A model generated the notes under the pieces. The model had not been told where the DNA came from. It saw only the letters and a list, made by a program, of their open reading frames with translations, and did not search any database. This document shows, piece after piece, positions 23,445-31,329 of a stretch of DNA of 33,189 nt; position 1 is the first letter of the stretch, and every line of letters starts with the position of its first letter. This DNA is from Rhodobiaceae bacterium (GTDB lineage Bacteria > Pseudomonadota > Alphaproteobacteria > MED-G09), in assembly GCA_002731945.1 (NCBI GenBank), contig PCCF01000014.1, positions 1 through 33,189 of the forward strand, given 5' to 3'. The translations under genes and the position numbers were made by a program.

Positions 23445-24653
23445 GTGACAACATTTAAGACCTCGAACTACGAAATTATCAAAAAAGCTCTTGTTAATAG
23501 AGATCTCAAACAAGCCCTGTATGATGAAGGTAAAGTTATTATGGAAGGAGTCCTCTTAACACTCCATGGAGAAGAACATCACCAAAGAAGAAAACTAGAA
23601 CATAAAGTATTTCAAAGAGACTTTTTTAAGTATTATGAGCACGAGCTTTTTCCAAAAACCTTAAATGAGACCATATCGCCTTTTCTACGGAAAGGCTCAG
23701 CAGATCTTCTTGATTTTGGATACCGAATAACAATGAATCTTACTGCAGACTTCGCAGGGATAGATCGATTTAAAAAAACTCCTGAAGAGACCGAAAATTT
23801 ATTAACTCTTGTAAAAATTTTTAGTCAGGGTGCCACATTGGTTCATTCTAAGAGACCGCATGACGAAGTTAATATGGAAGTTACGGAAGCCTTAGAAGTA
23901 TTTGAAGAAAAATTTTTAATACCCTCTAAAAACAGAAGATTAAAAATTTTAAAACAATTTAATGAGAACATACTTAATGAGAATGATCTTCCTCGGGATG
24001 TGTTAACTGTACTGCTCAGAAATGTAGATGGAATTAATTTGGATGATGACCTTATTAAGAGGGAGATAGCTTTTTATCTTCAGGCTGGTTCTCATAGCAC
24101 AGCCAATTCAATGGTTCATGCCCTGCATGAGATTTTTGAATGGATGGAAAAACATTCAGAAGATAAAGAAAAAATCTACAACGACCCGATCTTTTTACAA
24201 AGGTGCGTGCATGAAAGCATGAGATTGCACCCCGCCAGTCCCGTTGCATGGAGAAAACCTACATGCCCTCTTGAGCTTGATAAAGAAATCAAAATGAATC
24301 AGGGTGATCTTCTTATCATGGATTTGCATAATGCCAACAGAGATAAAGAAATTTTTGGAAATGATGCAGAGGAATTTAATCCGTATAGAGAACTAGATCC
24401 AAATCAAAGCATATGGGGACTAACTTTTGGCATAGGACTACATTTATGTTTTGGTAGAGATCTAGATGGAGGATTAATAGCGGATGAAAAGACTAAACCT
24501 GAAAAACACCAATATGGAATAGTCACATTACTTGTTAGAAAACTTTTTGAAAACAAAGTAAGGTTAGACCCTGATAACAAACCTTTAAAGGACATGAATA
24601 CCGAAAGACCAAACTGGGGAAATTATCCAGTTCTATTTGGAGAGAAAAAGTGA
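23445..24653 (+). CDS. Cytochrome P450 (copy 2)
   Basis: Tandem paralogue of the preceding P450, 402 residues from the GTG at 23445. An in-frame TTG at 23424 would overlap the previous gene, but the GTG directly follows the previous stop and aligns with the paralogue's N-terminus. The haem ligand is C335 in F-G-I-G-L-H-L-C-F-G-R-D-L. ExxR is E257-S-M-R260, then L-H-P-A-S-P-V-A-W-R-K. The I-helix motif reads A-G-S-H217-S218-T, so both the acid and the Thr of the usual acid-alcohol pair are replaced, by His and Ser. The active site therefore differs from copy 1 and from most P450s. It overlaps the next gene by 4 bases (GTGA). Confidence 0.92.
   Translation: MTTFKTSNYEIIKKALVNRDLKQALYDEGKVIMEGVLLTLHGEEHHQRRKLEHKVFQRDFFKYYEHELFPKTLNETISPFLRKGSADLLDFGYRITMNLTADFAGIDRFKKTPEETENLLTLVKIFSQGATLVHSKRPHDEVNMEVTEALEVFEEKFLIPSKNRRLKILKQFNENILNENDLPRDVLTVLLRNVDGINLDDDLIKREIAFYLQAGSHSTANSMVHALHEIFEWMEKHSEDKEKIYNDPIFLQRCVHESMRLHPASPVAWRKPTCPLELDKEIKMNQGDLLIMDLHNANRDKEIFGNDAEEFNPYRELDPNQSIWGLTFGIGLHLCFGRDLDGGLIADEKTKPEKHQYGIVTLLVRKLFENKVRLDPDNKPLKDMNTERPNWGNYPVLFGEKK
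24186..24219 (+). repeat. 34-base near-identical segment shared by the two P450 genes (unit 2)
   Basis: Partner of 22973-23006, with one mismatch (A/G at a third codon position). It covers the same K-helix residues in copy 2. Confidence 0.7.
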
Positions 24654-25390
24654 AACATGCGATAGTAACCGGCGCTGGCAAAGGTATAGGAAAAGAAATA
24701 TCTGAACATTTAAATAAAAATGGATATAGGGTGGGTATGATTGATATCGATGATGAAGCTCTAGAAAACAATAGTAAAATTTACAAAAACACTATAGCAA
24801 TTAAAGGGGATGTTACGGATGAAGAATCTATTAAAAAAGCCTTTGAAAGATTTGGAGAAACCCCAGATTTGCTGGTGAATAACGCTGGCATCGTAATTTT
24901 TGGAACTTTAGAAGAGCAAGGTGTTCAAGATTTCAAAAAAAGTATAGATATTAGTCTAGTAGGATCCTACATAACCTCACTAACAGCAATAAATAGTATG
25001 ATAAAGAAGGGCTCTGGATCTATTATAAATATGTCATCAATAAACGGTATCCATCCAGGACCTGGAACAGGGGGTTACCCTGCAGCTAAAGCAGGAATTA
25101 TATCTTTAACTCAACAAATGTCCATTGAATGGGGACATTATGGAATTAGGGTAAATTCAATATCACCAGGTTTTATCGATGCTGGTATGTCTAAACCTAT
25201 TTATGCCGATCCAAAAGTTAGGGAGTTAAGAGGAAAATCGGTTCCAACAAAAAGACTGGGTGAGGCTAAAGATATTGCAAATGCGGTTTTGTTTCTTGCC
25301 TCCGAACAAGCCTCGTATATAAACGGTCACAATTTAGTAGTAGATGGAGGAGTTATAAACAGCATTATTGCTCAACTTCCGCGTGAATAA
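24650..25390 (+). CDS. SDR-family oxidoreductase (FabG-like), operon gene 4
   Basis: Classical short-chain dehydrogenase, 246 residues. Cofactor motif T-G-A-G-K-G-I-G (7-14). An acidic end of the second strand (M-I-D32-I-D) points to NAD rather than NADP. N-N-A-G at 77-80, Ser129/130, and Y143-P-A-A-K147 complete the active site. C-terminal N-G-H-N-L-V-V-D-G-G. It starts at a GTG whose bases overlap the P450 stop, so it is translationally coupled. An NAD-linked oxidation of an alcohol formed by the P450s is a reasonable guess but unproven. It overlaps the ThuA-like gene by one base. Confidence 0.9.
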   Translation: MKHAIVTGAGKGIGKEISEHLNKNGYRVGMIDIDDEALENNSKIYKNTIAIKGDVTDEESIKKAFERFGETPDLLVNNAGIVIFGTLEEQGVQDFKKSIDISLVGSYITSLTAINSMIKKGSGSIINMSSINGIHPGPGTGGYPAAKAGIISLTQQMSIEWGHYGIRVNSISPGFIDAGMSKPIYADPKVRELRGKSVPTKRLGEAKDIANAVLFLASEQASYINGHNLVVDGGVINSIIAQLPRE

Positions 25391-26076
25391 TGAAAAAAAA
25401 CTTAATTATCTCGGGGGGTATATTTCACCCTTTTGAAGACTCCTCAAAAACATTATCGACAATCCTCGATGATATTGGTTATGAATCTTTAATAACTATG
25501 GATATCGAGGGAGCATTTAAAAATTTGGAAGATTATGATTTGCTAACAATTAATGCTCTTAGGTGGAGAATGTTAAATCATGAGAAATATTTACCTTATA
25601 TAGATGAATGGGCGTTCAGCTTATCAGATGACGGAAGGAAACATTTGGATAATTACATTAAAAACGGAGGATCCATGATAGCTCTTCATACCTCTTCAAT
25701 ATGTTTTGATGATTGGGATGGGTGGTCAAAAGTTTTAGGTGGTAAATGGAATTGGGATAGGACTTTCCATCCACCTTTAGGGCCTATAAAAGTAACGCCC
25801 ATAGCAAACCATTTTGTAACAGATAATATTCAATCCTTTACTCTAAATGATGAGGTCTATCACAATCTTGAGCTTGAGCCGGAATCAAAACCTTTTTTGA
25901 TAGGGTACACTGAAGAAACAAAAGAAGAGCATATAATTGCCTGGAGTTACGAATATCATCAAGGAAGAGTAATATATAATGCACTCGGACATGACTCGGA
26001 CTCTTTAGTAAATGAGGAATTATCAGAAATAATTAAAAGGTCTGTACTATGGGTAAGTGGAGATAGTGATGCTTGA
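25390..26076 (+). CDS. ThuA-like domain protein, operon gene 5
   Basis: 228 residues with the ThuA-like fold (a class I glutamine-amidotransferase relative, often found in sugar-utilisation loci). Seen: an N-terminal strand L-I-I-S-G-G-I-F-H-P, Y-D-L-L-T-I-N-A, then G-G-S-M-I-A-L-H-T-S, L-G-G-K-W-N-W, H-F-V-T-D-N-I, N-D-E-V-Y-H, and a C-terminal G-R-V-I-Y-N-A-L-G-H-D, all typical of the family. No catalytic triad is obvious and family members have poorly defined activity. The ATG overlaps the preceding SDR stop (TAATG), and its own end overlaps the next SDR start. Confidence 0.82.
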   Translation: MKKNLIISGGIFHPFEDSSKTLSTILDDIGYESLITMDIEGAFKNLEDYDLLTINALRWRMLNHEKYLPYIDEWAFSLSDDGRKHLDNYIKNGGSMIALHTSSICFDDWDGWSKVLGGKWNWDRTFHPPLGPIKVTPIANHFVTDNIQSFTLNDEVYHNLELEPESKPFLIGYTEETKEEHIIAWSYEYHQGRVIYNALGHDSDSLVNEELSEIIKRSVLWVSGDSDA

Positions 26077-26830
26077 TATAAAGTCAATGTCTATGATAAT
26101 AACTGGAGGGTGCACCGGTCTGGGTTATGGTATGGCAAAACAGTTTTCTGAAAAAGGAGCAAGGATAACTATTTGCGGAAGAAGACCAGAAAAAGTTGAA
26201 GAGGCCGGCGCTAGTCTTGGAAAAAATGTAAGGGCCATAGTGGCTGATGTTACAAAAGAAGACGACCGTAACAAGATAGTTAAGGAAGCAATAAATCACG
26301 GAAAAAAAATTGATGTTTTAGTGAATAATGCAGGAAATATGTACCGCGGTAAGATTGATGAGCTCAAAGAAGATAAGCTTATGGAAATCTTTAATTCCAA
26401 CGTTGTTGCTGGAATGATGCTTTTAGGTAAAGTAAAAAATTATCTGAAGGAGTCCAAAGGCGTTAATATTTTTATCGGATCTGTTCATAACAGAAGAGCT
26501 TTTCCTGGTGCTTCACCCTATGCAGCAACAAAAGGAGCTTTGGAAACCTTAACAAAAGTTCTTGCTGCCGAACTTGGTGAAGATAAGATTAGAGTGAATT
26601 GCGTAGTACCAGGAGCAATCTTTACTGAGATCAATCAAAGAGCGGGAATATACGATGATGAAACCGCAAAAAAAAGGCTGGATTCCATGGCTCGAATTCA
26701 TGCTATGGGCAGAATTGGAAAACCCCATGAAATAGCTGAAGCGGTTGAATATTTAATATGCGCCGAATGGACAACAGGAGCGGTATTGGATGTTGATGGT
26801 GGATTAGGGCTTGGAATTACTGAAGACTAA
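26069..26830 (+). CDS. SDR-family oxidoreductase, operon gene 6
   Basis: Short-chain dehydrogenase, 253 residues from the ATG at 26069, behind GGAG (26059-26062). A GTG at 26057 in the same frame has no ribosome site. Cofactor motif T-G-G-C-T-G-L-G (12-19). C-G-R38-R39 at the end of strand two suggests NADP. N-N-A-G at 86-89, Ser138 and Y151-A-A-T-K155 are intact. C-terminal G-A-V-L-D-V-D-G-G. Its start lies inside the ThuA-like gene. It is the last gene of the six-gene operon and its stop directly abuts the stop of a convergent SDR. Together with gene 4 it would supply one NAD- and one NADP-preferring SDR. Confidence 0.9.
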   Translation: MLDIKSMSMIITGGCTGLGYGMAKQFSEKGARITICGRRPEKVEEAGASLGKNVRAIVADVTKEDDRNKIVKEAINHGKKIDVLVNNAGNMYRGKIDELKEDKLMEIFNSNVVAGMMLLGKVKNYLKESKGVNIFIGSVHNRRAFPGASPYAATKGALETLTKVLAAELGEDKIRVNCVVPGAIFTEINQRAGIYDDETAKKRLDSMARIHAMGRIGKPHEIAEAVEYLICAEWTTGAVLDVDGGLGLGITED

Positions 26831-27622
26831 CTATATTGGAAGTCCAGATACTCCGCCATCAACAGCTATTGATTGTCCGGTAATATAGCTTGATTTATCA
26901 GAGGATAAAAAAGCCACTAGTGCTGCTAACTCCTCTGCTTTCCCTACTCTTTTCGCTGGAATGTCACTTGCTATGGAGTTAATAATTTCTTCTTCGGTTT
27001 TTTTTGACGCTTCAGCCTGATGCTTAATTATTCCATCCACTCTTTCCGTATGAGTAAATCCAGGACATACATTATTTATTAAAACATTGTGTTCCGCTAA
27101 TTGATTTGAAAGGGTTTTCGACCAACCATGTACTGACATTCTAACTCCATTAGAAAGGATTAAATTGTCTATAGGTTGTTTTGCTGAAATTGAGCTAATG
27201 TTAGTTATTCTACCCCATCTATTTTTTTTCATAGAGGGTATAACTTTTCTAGTCACTCGAACAGCAGACAGAAAAGTTGATTCAAAAGTTTTCACCCAGT
27301 CACTATCATCCAATTCATCAAAATAGCCAGCCTTGGGACCTCCGGTATTGTTAACCAAAATATCAATATTGCCGAGTTCTTTTTCTACATGACTAACAAG
27401 ATTATCTATATCTTCTTTATTGCTTAGGTCAGCCTGTATACAAAAAACATCTGAATTGGTGAGTTCTTTTATATCATTTGCTGCCTTCTTTATTTTTTCT
27501 TCATCCCTTGAACAAATAGCTAATTTGACTCCTTCTTTTGCTAACTCTATTGCTGAAGCCTTCCCTAGACCTTGACTTGCAGCAGTTACCAATGCCACCT
27601 TATTATTAATTCCTAAGTCCAT
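26831..27622 (-). CDS. SDR-family protein with atypical S-x3-R active site
   Basis: 263 residues with the SDR fold: T-A-A-S-Q-G-L-G (13-20), N-N-T-G-G (91-95), I-S-S (Ser143/144) and C-terminal G-Q-S-I-A-V-D-G-G. At the position of the catalytic Y-x3-K it has S157-N-G-V-R161, and a Lys at 169 (S-K-T-L). I recall an SDR subgroup with this L-S-N-x-x-R pattern, so it is probably a real subfamily rather than decay. The reaction is not predictable. It is transcribed alone on the minus strand, convergent with the operon and divergent from the molybdenum hydroxylase gene. Confidence 0.85.
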   Translation of the reverse strand: MDLGINNKVALVTAASQGLGKASAIELAKEGVKLAICSRDEEKIKKAANDIKELTNSDVFCIQADLSNKEDIDNLVSHVEKELGNIDILVNNTGGPKAGYFDELDDSDWVKTFESTFLSAVRVTRKVIPSMKKNRWGRITNISSISAKQPIDNLILSNGVRMSVHGWSKTLSNQLAEHNVLINNVCPGFTHTERVDGIIKHQAEASKKTEEEIINSIASDIPAKRVGKAEELAALVAFLSSDKSSYITGQSIAVDGGVSGLPI

Positions 27623-27726
27623 TTTATCACCAAAAAAAATTTACTGTTATTAATATATAATGCATCATAAATGAATTAATGTTTTATTTGTATGGTTTTA
27701 TTATTATTTAAGAAAAGGTAGCAAGA

Positions 27727-30084
27727 ATGTCTGATCAGGGAATGGGTAAGTCAGTTCTAAGGAAAGAGGATCATCGTTTCATAACTGGTCAAGGAACTTA
27801 CACTGATGACATAAAACAACCAAACCAATTATATGCATACTTTTTAAGATCTCCTGTTGCTCATGCTATTTTGAAATCTATAAGCACCAAAAAAGCCGAG
27901 GTGAGCAAGGGTGTTGTAGCTGTTTATACTGGAAAGGATACTGATGCAGCTCTTCCTTGTGGTTGGGAAACCCCAACTAAAGCAGGCACGCCTCCAATGG
28001 CAGAACCTCCATGGCCCATTTTTGCTCAAGAAAAAATAAGGTTTGTCGGAGAGTTATTGGCAGTTGTAATTGCTGAAAACGTTAATCAAGCAAAAGATGC
28101 ATGTGAGTTAATAGAATATGATTATGATGAACTTGAAGCAGTTGTTTCACCTTTAAAATCCCAACAAGATGGGGCTCCACAAATATGGGAGGGCATCGCC
28201 AATAATCAATGCTTCGATTGGGAGCTAGGTGATAAAGAGGCAACTGAAAAAGCCTTTAGAGAAGCTAAACATCATGTAAAAATTGAACTGACCAATAATA
28301 GGCTTGTACCAAACGCCATGGAACCCAGATCCTACATTGGAATGTATGACAAGGGTAAAGATGAGTACACGCTTTATACTACAACTCAACTACCCCATAT
28401 TATTCGAATGCTAGTATGTGGGGTTCTTGGTTTGGAAGAACAAAAAGTCCGAGTGATTTCTCTAGATGTTGGTGGTGGTTTTGGGTCAAAAGCCTTCCAT
28501 TACGCAGAAGAGTCCGCGGTTACTTGGATTGCAGGAAAATTAGCACGTCCTATAAAGTGGACATCTGAAAGAAGTGAAGCCTTTATTAGCGATAGACATG
28601 GTAGGGATCATATAACAACAGCAGAAGTAGCTATGGATTCTGATGGAAATTTCTTGGCTATGAGAGTGGATACTCTAGCTGCCCTCGGTGGATATTTGTC
28701 AGGATCTGGTCCCGCTATTCCAACTTTTTTCTATGGTCCACTAATACCTGGTCCTTATAAGACCCCTAATATTTACTGCAACGTAAAAGGTATATTCACA
28801 AATACGGTTCCGGTGGATGCCTACAGAGGCGCAGGCAGGCCTGAGGCTACCTATGTCACTGAGAGGTTAGTTGAGGCTGCAGCCAGAACTATAGGTATTG
28901 ATGCAATAGAATTGCGCAAAAAGAATTTTATCCAACCTGATCAATTTCCCTACGCTTCGCCTGGAACGCTAACATACGACAGCGGTGACTATCAAGCTAC
29001 CCTTGATTCAGCTCTTCAGGCAATTGATTATAAGAATTTCGAAAAAAGAAAAGAGAAGTCACGAAATATAGGAAAATACAGGGGTCTTGGCATCTCATGC
29101 TATATTGAAGCGTGTGGTGTTGCCCCATCAAAGGTAACGCTTGAAGCTGGCGGAAGAGGTGGATATTACGAATCCGCAACAGTAAGAGTAAATCCAACTG
29201 GATCCGTTAGCGTCTTTATTGGCTCCCACTCCCATGGTCAGGGTCATGAAACAGTTTTTGCTCAAATAGTCCATGAGAAACTGGGTGTACCCTTTGAGTC
29301 AGTTGATATCGTTCATGGGGATACAGGGCGAATTCCTTTTGGAGTGGGTACAGTTGGGTCTAGGTCGTTGGCAGTGGGTGGGCCGGCATTAGTTAAATCC
29401 TTGGATAAAATTATCAATAAAGGCAAGGACATTGCTGCTCATTTACTTGAATCATCGGTAGATGAAATTATTTTTGAAAATGGTGAATTTTCAATTGAGA
29501 ATTCCAATAAATTTGTTGCTTTAAGCGATGTTATTGGGGCCGCTTACGTTCCTGGAAATTATCCAATTGAAAGACTTGAACCGGGGCTTGAGGAAACATC
29601 TTTTTATGACCCTCCCAACCTAACTTTCCCCGCAGGCGCCCATATATGTGAAGTTGAAATTGACCCAGAAACGGGACAAACCAAGATAGAAAATTATTGT
29701 GTTTCCGATGACTTCGGTATCGTAATAAATCCTATGATAGTAGAAGGACAAGTTCATGGCGGGGTTGCCCAGGGTATAGGGCAAGCAATGTTGGAGAATT
29801 GTGTTTATGAAGAGAAAACTGCTCAACTCCTTAATGGCTCTTTCATGGATTATACCATGCCAAGGGCTGATAGTGTGCCTCATATGACAGTAAAAACAGA
29901 AGTCACACCATGCGTACATGGCTTGGGAGTCAAGGGTTGTGGTGAAGCTGGCGCAATTGCTGCCCCTCCAGCAGTTATCCATGCAATAATAGATGCTCTT
30001 AAAGATTTAGGAGTTAAAGATTTCGAAATGCCGGCTACCCCAGATAAGGTTTGGAAAGCCATTCAATTAAGTCAGAATAACTAA
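27727..30084 (+). CDS. Molybdenum hydroxylase large subunit (form II CoxL-like aldehyde/xanthine oxidase family)
   Basis: 785 residues, full length for the molybdopterin-cytosine-dinucleotide subunit of the xanthine oxidase/CO dehydrogenase family. Seen: an N-terminal R-K-E-D-H-R-F-I-T-G-Q-G-T-Y segment, the cofactor-binding G-G-G-F-G-S-K (249-255), A-Y-R-G-A-G-R (365-371) and the catalytic G-E740-A-G-A-I-A-A-P-P. A-Y-R-G-A-G-R is the form II motif; true CO dehydrogenases carry A-Y-x-C-S-F-R, so CO oxidation is unlikely. An aldehyde or N-heterocycle is more plausible. The 2Fe-2S and FAD subunits that normally sit beside it are absent here. AAGGT lies 7-8 bases before the ATG. Its stop overlaps the hemJ stop on the other strand. 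Confidence 0.92.
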   Translation: MSDQGMGKSVLRKEDHRFITGQGTYTDDIKQPNQLYAYFLRSPVAHAILKSISTKKAEVSKGVVAVYTGKDTDAALPCGWETPTKAGTPPMAEPPWPIFAQEKIRFVGELLAVVIAENVNQAKDACELIEYDYDELEAVVSPLKSQQDGAPQIWEGIANNQCFDWELGDKEATEKAFREAKHHVKIELTNNRLVPNAMEPRSYIGMYDKGKDEYTLYTTTQLPHIIRMLVCGVLGLEEQKVRVISLDVGGGFGSKAFHYAEESAVTWIAGKLARPIKWTSERSEAFISDRHGRDHITTAEVAMDSDGNFLAMRVDTLAALGGYLSGSGPAIPTFFYGPLIPGPYKTPNIYCNVKGIFTNTVPVDAYRGAGRPEATYVTERLVEAAARTIGIDAIELRKKNFIQPDQFPYASPGTLTYDSGDYQATLDSALQAIDYKNFEKRKEKSRNIGKYRGLGISCYIEACGVAPSKVTLEAGGRGGYYESATVRVNPTGSVSVFIGSHSHGQGHETVFAQIVHEKLGVPFESVDIVHGDTGRIPFGVGTVGSRSLAVGGPALVKSLDKIINKGKDIAAHLLESSVDEIIFENGEFSIENSNKFVALSDVIGAAYVPGNYPIERLEPGLEETSFYDPPNLTFPAGAHICEVEIDPETGQTKIENYCVSDDFGIVINPMIVEGQVHGGVAQGIGQAMLENCVYEEKTAQLLNGSFMDYTMPRADSVPHMTVKTEVTPCVHGLGVKGCGEAGAIAAPPAVIHAIIDALKDLGVKDFEMPATPDKVWKAIQLSQNN

Positions 30085-30494
30085 GGTTGTAACACCGCCA
30101 AAAAAACAATAATTATCATTATAATAGTGGGCACCTCATTAATGATCCTGAAAAATCTTGATGAATATTTATTTGCATCTGCAGAAAAATCTCTAAGACG
30201 TTGACCCAGAAAAATGTGAAAGAATGTCATTAAAATTACAAGTGCTATTTTAACCAATAACCAGGTCTCTATTCCCGAATAATGAAACAAAATTAAACCT
30301 GTAATCCAAACTAATGCCACCGAAGGATTCATGATAAATCTGTAGAGCTTTCTTTCCATAACCTTAAAGGTGTTGCTGGTGTTTTGTTCAATTTCTTTAT
30401 CCGAATGATAAACAAATAATCTCGGAAGATATAACAATCCTGCCATCCAGGCTATTACCGAAATTATGTGGATGGCTTTAATCCATAAAAACAT
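30081..30494 (-). CDS. hemJ: Protoporphyrinogen oxidase HemJ
   Basis: Small haem-binding membrane enzyme that oxidises protoporphyrinogen IX to protoporphyrin IX. 137 residues with about four spans. Seen: the N-terminal W-I-K-A-I-H9-I-I-S-V-I-A-W-M-A-G-L-L-Y-L-P-R-L-F-V (conserved His), L-L-V-K (conserved Lys) and the closing N-E-V-P-T-I-I-M-I-I-I-V stretch, all HemJ hallmarks. I choose the ATG at 30492-30494, 2 bases after the hemF stop. A longer frame to 30587 would add 31 codons inside hemF that do not resemble HemJ. It is the last gene of the haem run. Confidence 0.9.
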   Translation of the reverse strand: MFLWIKAIHIISVIAWMAGLLYLPRLFVYHSDKEIEQNTSNTFKVMERKLYRFIMNPSVALVWITGLILFHYSGIETWLLVKIALVILMTFFHIFLGQRLRDFSADANKYSSRFFRIINEVPTIIMIIIVFLAVLQP

Positions 30495-30496
30495 AT

Positions 30497-31309
30497 CTAA
30501 TCCCACTTCGCTTCGGGTGGCATGGACATTAGGATCGCCTCGGTATTGCCTCCGGTTTTCAACCCAAATTGGGTACCGCGATCCCAAAGCAAATTAAATT
30601 CTACGTATCTCCCTCTTTTTAACAACTGTAGATTTTTTTCATTCTCATCCCAGCCAATATCTTTTCTTTTCTTAATTATGCTGGGAACTACTTTTAGAAA
30701 AGCCATTCCTACTTCTTTGACAAATTCAAAATCCTTTTTCCAATCTCCAGTATTCATGTGGTCAAAAAATATACCCCCCTTTCCTCTTTCCTCATTTCTA
30801 TGTGGAAGGAAGAAATATTTCTCACATTGCTTCCTAAAATTCTGATAATAAGACTTGTCATGATTATTGCATGCGTCTCTAAAAGTATTATGAAATTCCT
30901 CAATATCATCGTCATTTATTATGGTAGGAGTTAGATCTGCTCCCCCGCCAAACCATTGCTCACCAGTAATAATAAACCTTGTATTAAAATGAAAGGCTGG
31001 AATATATGGTGAGTGCATATGGGCAACAATGCTAATTCCACTGGCCCAATAATTTGGGCTATTTTCAGTCCCCGAAACATTTCCCTTAAATTCTTCTTTA
31101 AAAATGCCATTTACGGTTGAGATATTAACGCCTACCTTCTCAAAAACAGAGCCTTTCATAACACTCATCTCACCGCCACCTTCACCAGAATGACTCCATT
31201 TTTTTCTAACAAATTTTTCTCCATCAATGGCTTCAAATTGAGAGCAAAAATTATCCCTTAATTCTCTAAACCACTCACTTGCTAATTGTTTTTTATTTTC
31301 TTGATCCAA
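30497..31309 (-). CDS. hemF: Oxygen-dependent coproporphyrinogen III oxidase
   Basis: Converts coproporphyrinogen III to protoporphyrinogen IX with O2. 270 residues. Seen: G-E-G-G-G-E-M-S-V, H97-M-H99-S-P-Y-I-P-A-F-H-F-N-T-R-F, W-F-G-G-G-A-D-L-T-P (Asp125), F-F-D-H-M-N-T-G-D-W and R-Y-V-E-F-N-L-L-W-D-R-G-T. Starts at TTG (31307-31309) with AGGA about 7 bases upstream. The next in-frame ATG is deep inside conserved sequence, so TTG is well supported. It lies 20 bases after hemE. Choosing HemF over HemN-type enzymes implies haem synthesis under oxygen. Confidence 0.95.
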   Translation of the reverse strand: MDQENKKQLASEWFRELRDNFCSQFEAIDGEKFVRKKWSHSGEGGGEMSVMKGSVFEKVGVNISTVNGIFKEEFKGNVSGTENSPNYWASGISIVAHMHSPYIPAFHFNTRFIITGEQWFGGGADLTPTIINDDDIEEFHNTFRDACNNHDKSYYQNFRKQCEKYFFLPHRNEERGKGGIFFDHMNTGDWKKDFEFVKEVGMAFLKVVPSIIKKRKDIGWDENEKNLQLLKRGRYVEFNLLWDRGTQFGLKTGGNTEAILMSMPPEAKWD

Positions 31310-31329
31310 AACCTTTTCCTTTATTTCAG

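Noticed and set aside
29620-29982. 120-codon open frame antisense to the molybdenum hydroxylase gene
   Set aside because: A shadow frame: Cys/His/Phe-rich composition, no family resemblance, and the plus-strand gene explains the region fully.
27727-30084. Carbon monoxide dehydrogenase (CoxL form I)
   Set aside because: The active-site loop is A-Y-R-G-A-G-R, the form II motif, not A-Y-x-C-S-F-R.
30495-30587. 31-codon extension of hemJ
   Set aside because: It lies within hemF in another frame and does not resemble the HemJ N-terminus.
30522-30845. 107-codon plus-strand open frame over hemF
   Set aside because: It is antisense to a well-supported conserved gene, and its Ser/Phe/Pro-rich product is typical of a shadow frame.
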